The position numbers were made by a program, and so were the translations under genes. The notes under the pieces were generated by a model. It saw nothing but the letters and a program-made list of their open reading frames with translations. It ran no database searches and had not been told where the DNA came from. Shown here one piece after another: positions 1 through 5,152 of a stretch of 5,152 bases of DNA (its first letter is position 1; each line of letters begins with the position of its first letter). The DNA is from an uncultured Flavobacterium sp. (GTDB lineage Bacteria; Bacteroidota; Bacteroidia; Flavobacteriales; Flavobacteriaceae): positions 1 through 5,152 of the forward strand of contig NZ_CAMLRU010000183.1 of assembly GCF_946482535.1 (NCBI RefSeq), in the 5' to 3' direction.

Positions 1-224
1 GTAAAAAGCGAATCGAAAAAGCGGCTTATTCAGTTATCGGAGTAAAAAGTGCTGATTGGCATATTGATGACCACAAGTTACACTTAATTATTAATGAAGA
101 GAAATGTTCTATAACCGATGTGAAGAAGGCCATTGCTAAAGTAGGGCACGATACCGATGAGGTCAAAGCCACCCAAGAAGATTATGATAAGCTTCATGGC
201 TGTTGTATGTATGAAAGAAAATAA
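1..224 (+). CDS. Heavy-metal-associated (HMA) domain protein, 3' end only
   Basis: This is the 3' part of a gene that enters from the left edge; 73 complete codons are readable (first full codon at position 3) before TAA at 222-224. The peptide begins KKRIEKAAYSVIGVKSADW, which is the helix and strand that follow the metal-binding CxxC motif in HMA (ferredoxin-like fold) metallochaperones. The first two bases, gt, would complete a TGT cysteine codon, so the window probably starts inside the second Cys of CxxC; this is inference because the bases are missing. The segment ITDVKKAIAKVGHDTDEVKA is the usual second helix and last strand. The protein ends with a Cys-Cys pair (LHGCCMYERK), a tail I associate with small periplasmic HMA proteins of Flavobacteriia. 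The likely role is binding or delivery of a soft metal such as copper; the metal cannot be told from the sequence. Confidence 0.8.
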   Translation, partial: KKRIEKAAYSVIGVKSADWHIDDHKLHLIINEEKCSITDVKKAIAKVGHDTDEVKATQEDYDKLHGCCMYERK

Positions 225-229
225 TTTTA
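203..229 (+). promoter_or_regulatory. Weak candidate Bacteroidota promoter for the DUF2490 gene
   Basis: The known Bacteroidota sigma-A consensus is TTG followed 17-23 bases later by TAnnTTTG. Here TTG at 203-205 is followed after 16 bases by TAATTTTA at 222-229, which matches the -7 box at all defined positions except the final G. The start of transcription would then fall inside the left arm of the 229-258 hairpin, so the transcript would carry only part of that stem. The spacing is slightly short and such AT-rich matches arise by chance, so this is only a candidate. Confidence 0.2.
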
Positions 230-258
230 AAAACTCCTTAACTTTTTAAGGAGTTTTT
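229..258 (+). terminator. Intrinsic terminator after the HMA gene
   Basis: A perfect 12-bp inverted repeat (arms 229-240 and 247-258) surrounds a 6-base loop and runs into six T residues at 254-259. It starts 4 bases after the HMA stop codon and ends 2 bases before the first possible start of the next gene. The A-run on the left arm means it could also act on the opposite strand, but no gene converges on it here. Confidence 0.88.
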
Positions 259-260
259 TA

Positions 261-1025
261 TTGCTATTTTTACCAAAAACTACTGCTTTGAAAATTGTAA
301 TTACCTTTATAAGCCTCACCTTTTTTTCTATAGGATTTTCTCAACAAACCAAGCAAGACCAACGGGTTTGGTTTGCTTATACCGGTCAATACAAGGTTTC
401 CGATCATTGGGGTTATCACATTGAAGCGCAATTCCGAATGGACAATCAATTGGAACAAAACCAACAGAATTTGTTCCGAATAGGAGCGATTTATTATCTG
501 TCAGATTCTAAAAATTTGAGTGCCGGATATGCATTGGTAAACACATTCAGTTCCTCGGCAGATGATTTTTTTAAAGAGAACCGACTTTGGGAACAATTTC
601 AAGTCAATAAAAGATGGCAAGAAGGAAAGAATGTTATAAGCCACAGGTTTCGATTGGAACAACGTTGGGTGGAGAAAATCGGAGTTTTGGAAGGTGACGT
701 TGTTTCTATGGGTTCCAATTTCCAAAACAGATTGCGTTATTTAAACAGAAACCTATTTCACTTAACCAATTTGAAATCAACGCAAGAAGAACTGTATTTG
801 GTTTTGCAAAACGAAGTTTTTTTGAATTTAGGACATAATGAGGTCAACGGAAAATTCTTGGACCAAAACCGGTTTTTAATCGGGCTCGGCCTCAATTACA
901 ACAACAATATCCGATTGGAATTGGGCTATCTCAATCACTACATAACGTCTTCGTTTTCGGATGATGTGATGAACCATACGGTGTCAATTTCTTTAATTCA
1001 AAATCTAGTGTTGCAAAAACCTTAA
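261..1025 (+). CDS. DUF2490-like outer-membrane beta-barrel protein
   Basis: This is a predicted exported protein of 254 residues from the TTG at 261, or 245 from the TTG at 288. I recognise the DUF2490 family of Bacteroidota, thought to be small outer-membrane barrels of unknown function. The N-terminus reads as a signal peptide (KIVITFISLTFFSIGFSQ, residues 11-28), with cleavage likely around the Ser-Gln. After it come alternating polar and aromatic strands: RVWFAYTGQY (35-44), WGYHIEAQFRM (50-60), ENRLWEQFQ (106-114), RFRLEQRW (129-136), RLRYLNR (157-163), RFLIGLGLNY (204-213) and IRLELGYLNHY (217-227). There is no ATG between the in-frame TAA at 228-230 and the signal peptide, so a TTG start is required; 288 gives the more typical signal peptide (Met-Lys-Ile-Val). 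It lies 2 bases after a terminator, so it is expressed by read-through or from a promoter overlapping that hairpin. Ligand and role are unknown. Confidence 0.8.
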   Translation: MLFLPKTTALKIVITFISLTFFSIGFSQQTKQDQRVWFAYTGQYKVSDHWGYHIEAQFRMDNQLEQNQQNLFRIGAIYYLSDSKNLSAGYALVNTFSSSADDFFKENRLWEQFQVNKRWQEGKNVISHRFRLEQRWVEKIGVLEGDVVSMGSNFQNRLRYLNRNLFHLTNLKSTQEELYLVLQNEVFLNLGHNEVNGKFLDQNRFLIGLGLNYNNNIRLELGYLNHYITSSFSDDVMNHTVSISLIQNLVLQKP

Positions 1026-1095
1026 AATTGCCCGTTATCCCAAAAAAAAGCACTAATTTCACGCTCGAATTTTTTACCCACTAATAATATACTCT

Positions 1096-1797
1096 ATGAG
1101 TGATTTTGATTGGATGCAGTTGTTGAATCCCGAGTTTTACATAACCATGACCGTTGGTGGTGTGAAAGTTGGGCTTTGGATTGTGTTGTTTATTGTATTT
1201 GCCGAAACCGGTTTGTTTGCCGGATTCTTTTTGCCCGGAGATAGTTTGTTGTTTTTAGCCGGAATTTATAGCCGCGACTTGGTTGAGAATTTTACTTTTA
1301 TAGAAAGTGATTTAATCAATGTTACTCTTTTGGCGGTTTTGGTTGCTGTTGCCGGAATCATAGGAAATATGGTTGGGTATTGGTTTGGTGCCAAAAGTGG
1401 TTACTATTTATACAAAAAAGAAGATAGTTTTTGGTGGAAGAAAAAGTACTTGATTCAATCCAAAGATTTCTTTGAAAGATATGGCGGGAAAGCTATTATT
1501 TTTGCTCGCTTTTTACCTATCGTTAGAACTTTTGCACCGATAGTGGCCGGAATTGTTACTATGGATAAAAAGAAATTTATGTTTTATAATATCTTGAGTT
1601 CTTTCCTTTGGTCATTTATTTTGATTTTTTCCGGACATTATTTATATGGACTTTTCCTTGACGGAGCCTTCTTTGGTAAAAAAATTGATTTAAAAGAACA
1701 CATAGAGAAAATTGTAATTGTGATTATTTTAATTTCTACTTTTCCGGTCTTTCTTAAAATGATTAAAAAACATCCTAAAGAAGAAACAGAAGAATAA
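1096..1797 (+). CDS. DedA-family membrane protein (VTT/SNARE-associated type)
   Basis: This 233-residue integral inner-membrane protein belongs to the DedA family, whose members are linked to membrane homeostasis, undecaprenyl-phosphate or phospholipid flipping, and resistance to stress and cationic peptides. The family signature is present in order: the acidic, Gly-rich re-entrant segment AETGLFAGFFLPGDSLLFLAG (key residues Glu37, Pro47-Gly48-Asp49), then GNMVGYWFGAKSGYY (90-104), then ERYGGKAIIFARFLPIVRTF (127-146) with Arg138, Pro141 and the Arg144-Thr145 pair that are conserved and functionally important in characterised DedA proteins. Hydrophobic segments lie at about 25-45, 75-97, 146-156, 163-185 and 205-220, and the C-terminus is short, charged and probably cytosolic. 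The ATG at 1096 is the first in-frame Met and gives a normal-length product. The 70-base spacer upstream holds no clear terminator, so co-transcription with the DUF2490 gene is possible. Substrate and paralogue identity are not resolvable, so no symbol is given. Confidence 0.93.
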   Translation: MSDFDWMQLLNPEFYITMTVGGVKVGLWIVLFIVFAETGLFAGFFLPGDSLLFLAGIYSRDLVENFTFIESDLINVTLLAVLVAVAGIIGNMVGYWFGAKSGYYLYKKEDSFWWKKKYLIQSKDFFERYGGKAIIFARFLPIVRTFAPIVAGIVTMDKKKFMFYNILSSFLWSFILIFSGHYLYGLFLDGAFFGKKIDLKEHIEKIVIVIILISTFPVFLKMIKKHPKEETEE

Positions 1798-1826
1798 AAA
1801 AAGCCTCAATTAATTGAGGCTTTTTT
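1797..1826. terminator. Bidirectional terminator between dedA and groEL
   Basis: This is a perfect 30-base palindrome (1797-1811 is the reverse complement of 1812-1826) with a GCCTC/GAGGC core, an AT centre that would form the loop, and A and T runs on its two ends. It overlaps the last base of the dedA stop codon and lies 21 bases past the groEL stop. Read from either strand it gives a GC-rich stem followed by a U-run, so it fits both convergent genes. Confidence 0.9.
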
Positions 1827-1847
1827 GTTATTATAAAGAATTTGCTT

Positions 1848-3530
<1,683 letters not shown>

Positions 3531-3806
3531 TTAGATAATTGCAAGGATGTCATCTTCACGCATGATGAGATAATCTTTGCCATCGAATTTTAAATCGGTT
3601 CCGGCATATTTTCCGTATAAAACAGTATCACCGACTTTAACCGTTAAAGGCTCGTCTTTTTTACCGTTTCCAACCGCTACCACTTTTCCTTTTTGCGGTT
3701 TTTCTTTTGCCGTATCGGGAATAATAATTCCGGAAGCCGTTTGCGTCTCAGCTGCAGCCGGTTCCACAATCACTCTATCTGAAAGAGGTTTAATGTTTAA
3801 TGCCAT
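3531..3806 (-). CDS. groS: Co-chaperonin GroES (10 kDa, Hsp10)
   Basis: This 91-residue protein is within the family range (E. coli has 97). As a heptamer it caps GroEL and closes the folding chamber. The opening [16 protein letters not shown] (1-16) is the classical first strand. The mobile loop that docks on GroEL is at about 17-33 ([17 protein letters not shown]), with the hydrophobic Gly-Ile-Ile-Ile tripod contact at 26-29. [10 protein letters not shown] (39-48) and [14 protein letters not shown] (57-70) are the conserved barrel strands, and [12 protein letters not shown] closes it. The ATG at 3806 is the family start. The leader just upstream is AT-rich with no Shine-Dalgarno sequence, as usual in Bacteroidota. 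It is the first gene of the groES-groEL operon and is separated from secG by a strong terminator, so it should have its own promoter between 3807 and 3892. Confidence 0.98.
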   Translation of the reverse strand: MALNIKPLSDRVIVEPAAAETQTASGIIIPDTAKEKPQKGKVVAVGNGKKDEPLTVKVGDTVLYGKYAGTDLKFDGKDYLIMREDDILAII

Positions 3807-3850
3807 AATATTGTATATTTTATGTTATTGTAATTTTTGTTTTCCCTTTT

Positions 3851-3867
3851 TTCAGAAATTATGCCAA
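3851..3867 (-). promoter_or_regulatory. Candidate sigma-54-like promoter of groES-groEL
   Basis: The coding strand from 3867 to 3851 reads TTGGCATAATTTCTGAA. Against the known sigma-54 consensus (TGGCAC, five bases, TTGCA/T) it keeps the -24 GG (3865-3864) with the full TGGCA, the exact spacing, and the -12 G (3853), but it has GA where GC is expected. Transcription would start near 3841, leaving a leader of about 35 bases before groES. No TTG-(17-23)-TAnnTTTG sigma-A promoter and no CIRCE repeat is visible in 3807-3892. The imperfect -12 element keeps this tentative. Confidence 0.35.
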
Positions 3868-3892
3868 CCCCTCAAGTCTGCCATTTTTTCCT

Positions 3893-3924
3893 AAAAAAAA
3901 TGCCAGCATGTCAGCGCTGGCATT
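3893..3924 (-). terminator. Intrinsic terminator after secG
   Basis: On the minus strand a 9-bp perfect stem (arms 3924-3916 and 3907-3899, AATGCCAGC/GCTGGCATT) with an 8-base loop is followed by a T-run down to 3893. It lies about 20 bases after the secG stop codon. The other strand lacks a U-run after the stem, so it acts in one direction, ending the TPR-secG transcript before groES. Confidence 0.9.
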
Positions 3925-3945
3925 GGTATAAAGAATGTGTCTTTA

Positions 3946-4284
3946 TTATTTTTTCTCTTCTGTCGGTGTAGCCGGAGCAGTAGTGGCCGTAGTCGTCGGC
4001 GCAGCTGTTTTTGGAGCTACTTCTGTTTGGTCAATTACTTTTGAATCTGATTGACCAACCATACTCGGGAAACTTAAGCTTGATAATAAAATCAAAATAA
4101 TCAAAGCTGCTGCTAATGTCCAAGTACTTTTGTCTAAAAAGTCAGTTGTTTTTTGAACACCGCCTAACATTTGTGATCCGCCTAAAGAAGAAGACAAACC
4201 GCCACCTTTAGGATTTTGAACCATTACGGCAATGATTAATAAAAAACAAACTAAAGTTATTAATGCTAAGAAAATAGTAAACAT
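3946..4284 (-). CDS. secG: Preprotein translocase subunit SecG
   Basis: This is a 112-residue inner-membrane subunit of the SecYEG channel; it assists SecA-driven export of unfolded precursors. The family layout is clear: a first membrane helix (about 2-22), the conserved cytosolic loop VQNPKGGGLSSSLGGSQML (22-40), and a second helix (about 55-73). The remaining residues 74-112 form a polar tail rich in Thr, Ala and Pro (TAAPTTTATTAPATPTEEKK), a low-complexity extension that is probably disordered and adds nothing recognisable. The ATG at 4284 places the first helix at the extreme N-terminus, as in other SecG proteins. It starts 12 bases after the stop of the upstream TPR gene, so the two are very likely one transcript, ended by the hairpin at 3893-3924. 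Confidence 0.96.
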   Translation of the reverse strand: MFTIFLALITLVCFLLIIAVMVQNPKGGGLSSSLGGSQMLGGVQKTTDFLDKSTWTLAAALIILILLSSLSFPSMVGQSDSKVIDQTEVAPKTAAPTTTATTAPATPTEEKK

Positions 4285-4296
4285 GATATATTGTAA

Positions 4297-5121
4297 TTAA
4301 TTGTTATTCTGTTGTAAAATTTTAATATCCGAAATTCGGTCTGCAAAGAAACTACTTTTTTCCGGATATTTCAAAATTAATATTTCATAAGCTTGTATTG
4401 CTTTAGAATATTTTTTTTGTTCCAAATAAACTCGGGCCAAAGTTTCTGTCATCAAATACGAAGTATCTTCGACAATTGGCGTTATTGTTGGGACAACGGC
4501 ATCTTTGTCGATTGGGGAAATCTTAGGGTTGTTCTCGATGAATTTGTCGATTAATTCCAGTTTTTTCTTTTTCTCGGTTTCTTCTGAAGTAATTTTTTTT
4601 GACGTTTCTTCGCGAACTATGGGTTTCAAACGTGACAATTGCAACCATTCCTGGAACGAGTGTTTTTCATCTTTGGAAAATTCCAATGGTTTGCCCACGC
4701 TCAATTTTTCCTCTGCTTTTTGTTCCTCTGAAGGCGTTGCTTCTTTGATGGAAGTTAAAATCGATTGTTCTAATGGGTCGATAGGAAGTGGTTTATATTC
4801 CACCACTACTTCTTCCATACCTACCACATTCATATTGAGCAATTCTTCGAGTTTCTTTTCATACAAGCCTTTTTGTACCGATACAAAAGAATCGGATGTT
4901 ATAAAATCGAATAAAATACTTCGGTCTGTGGTGTAAGCCGCTGAAATTTTTAAGGCGTAATTGTAATTAAAACTATCCTGATTGTACAAATGTTTCAACT
5001 TCAACACCCGCGCACTCTGGAAATAGGGGAAAGCACTCAGCACATTGTCTAAGGTTTCCGCATACCTATCGTTGATGGCTTCGGGTTTGTTAAGTAAGTA
5101 TGTGTAATCAGTTAAATTCAA
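4297..5121 (-). CDS. Uncharacterised TPR-like protein upstream of secG
   Basis: The predicted product has 274 residues and no signal peptide or membrane segment, so it is likely cytosolic. I recognise it only as a conserved hypothetical of Flavobacteriia. Three parts are visible. An N-terminal helical region (1-95) contains NLTDYTYLLNKPEAI, FPYFQSARVLKLKHLYNQDSF and TTDRSILFDFITSDSF. A charged, low-complexity middle (about 105-215) is rich in Glu and Lys. A C-terminal TPR-like helical pair (about 222-269) includes LARVYLEQKKYSKAIQAYEILILKYPEKSSFF, which has the Leu/Ala/Tyr/Ala/Pro spacing of a TPR. The start is TTG at 5121: an in-frame TGA lies 12 bases upstream and the next internal Met is residue 97, so a standard ATG start would lose the N-terminal region. 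A CTG at 5127-5129 is a less likely alternative. It is probably co-transcribed with secG. The function is unknown; a scaffold or protein-interaction role is inference from the TPR. Confidence 0.8.
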   Translation of the reverse strand: MNLTDYTYLLNKPEAINDRYAETLDNVLSAFPYFQSARVLKLKHLYNQDSFNYNYALKISAAYTTDRSILFDFITSDSFVSVQKGLYEKKLEELLNMNVVGMEEVVVEYKPLPIDPLEQSILTSIKEATPSEEQKAEEKLSVGKPLEFSKDEKHSFQEWLQLSRLKPIVREETSKKITSEETEKKKKLELIDKFIENNPKISPIDKDAVVPTITPIVEDTSYLMTETLARVYLEQKKYSKAIQAYEILILKYPEKSSFFADRISDIKILQQNNN

Positions 5122-5127
5122 AGTGTT

Positions 5128-5152
5128 CAGTTTTCAGTTTTCAGTTTTCAGT
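5128..5152 (-). repeat. Heptad tandem repeat just upstream of the TPR gene
   Basis: The plus strand holds CAGTTTT at 5128-5134, 5135-5141 and 5142-5148, then CAGT at 5149-5152, where the window ends; the array may continue beyond. On the mRNA strand it reads as ACTGAAA-type units. It ends 6 bases before the TTG start codon, and a degenerate unit fills the gap. I recall similar CTGAAAA arrays in intergenic DNA of Flavobacterium genomes, but I cannot check this here. Confidence 0.85.

Noticed and set aside
1028..1061. Possible promoter for the DedA gene (TTG at 1028-1030, TAATTTCA at 1054-1061)
   Set aside because: The -7 box has two mismatches, including the final G, and the spacing is at the upper limit of 23; this is too weak to list as a feature.
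1797..1826. Perfect palindrome as a possible operator or attachment site
   Set aside because: Its position between two convergent stop codons, GC-rich core and flanking A/T runs are fully explained by a bidirectional terminator.
3852..3884. Ten-codon minus-strand ORF (MADLRGWHNF) in the groES leader
   Set aside because: It overlaps the candidate promoter and would lie upstream of the expected transcript start; an ORF this short is expected by chance.
3807..3892. CIRCE (HrcA) operator upstream of groES
   Set aside because: I looked for the TTAGCACTC / GAGTGCTAA inverted repeat and found no match on either strand.
3577..3894. Open frame antisense to groES running into its leader
   Set aside because: It is the complement of the certain groES gene and its end crosses the promoter region; there is no independent support.
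4505..4936. Open frame of 143 codons antisense to the TPR gene
   Set aside because: It is Ser/Phe-rich, a mirror of the Glu/Lys-rich linker on the real strand, with no recognisable domain; the opposite frame has TPR features and family resemblance.

Overview
This 5.15 kb window looks like a chromosomal housekeeping segment from a member of the Bacteroidota, most likely class Flavobacteriia and near Flavobacterium. The evidence is AT-rich DNA, A-rich leaders with no clear Shine-Dalgarno sequences, a GroEL ending in a [13 protein letters not shown] tail, a SecG with the QNPKGGGLSSSLGG core, and a DUF2490-type outer-membrane protein and a heavy-metal-associated (HMA) protein of kinds I associate with this group. 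The assignment rests on recognition of protein families, not on a search.

Layout. The left half reads rightward: the 3' end of an HMA-domain gene (1-224) with a strong intrinsic terminator (229-258), a DUF2490-like beta-barrel gene that has no usable ATG (261-1025), and a DedA-family membrane protein gene (1096-1797). The right half reads leftward, in transcription order: an uncharacterised TPR-like protein gene (5121-4297, TTG start), secG (4284-3946), a strong terminator (3924-3893), groES (3806-3531) and groEL (3479-1848). The two halves converge on a perfect palindromic terminator at 1797-1826 that can serve both dedA and groEL.

How the genes work together. The TPR gene and secG are 12 bases apart and are probably co-transcribed, ending at the hairpin after secG. 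groES and groEL form the classical chaperonin operon with its own leader between 3807 and 3892. That leader holds no CIRCE element and no good Bacteroidota sigma-A promoter, but it does hold a sigma-54-like -24/-12 candidate with one weak position. Together this half covers protein export (SecG), cytosolic folding (GroES/GroEL) and an unknown TPR protein.

What stands out is small-scale. There are two different 7-bp-period tandem repeats, each just 5' of a start codon (the groES-groEL spacer and the leader of the TPR gene). Two genes depend on TTG starts. One of these starts directly abuts the terminator of the preceding gene. I see no mobile element, CRISPR array, tRNA, rRNA or defence system, and no evidence of a wholly new multi-gene system. 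No stretch longer than 300 bases lacks a gene.
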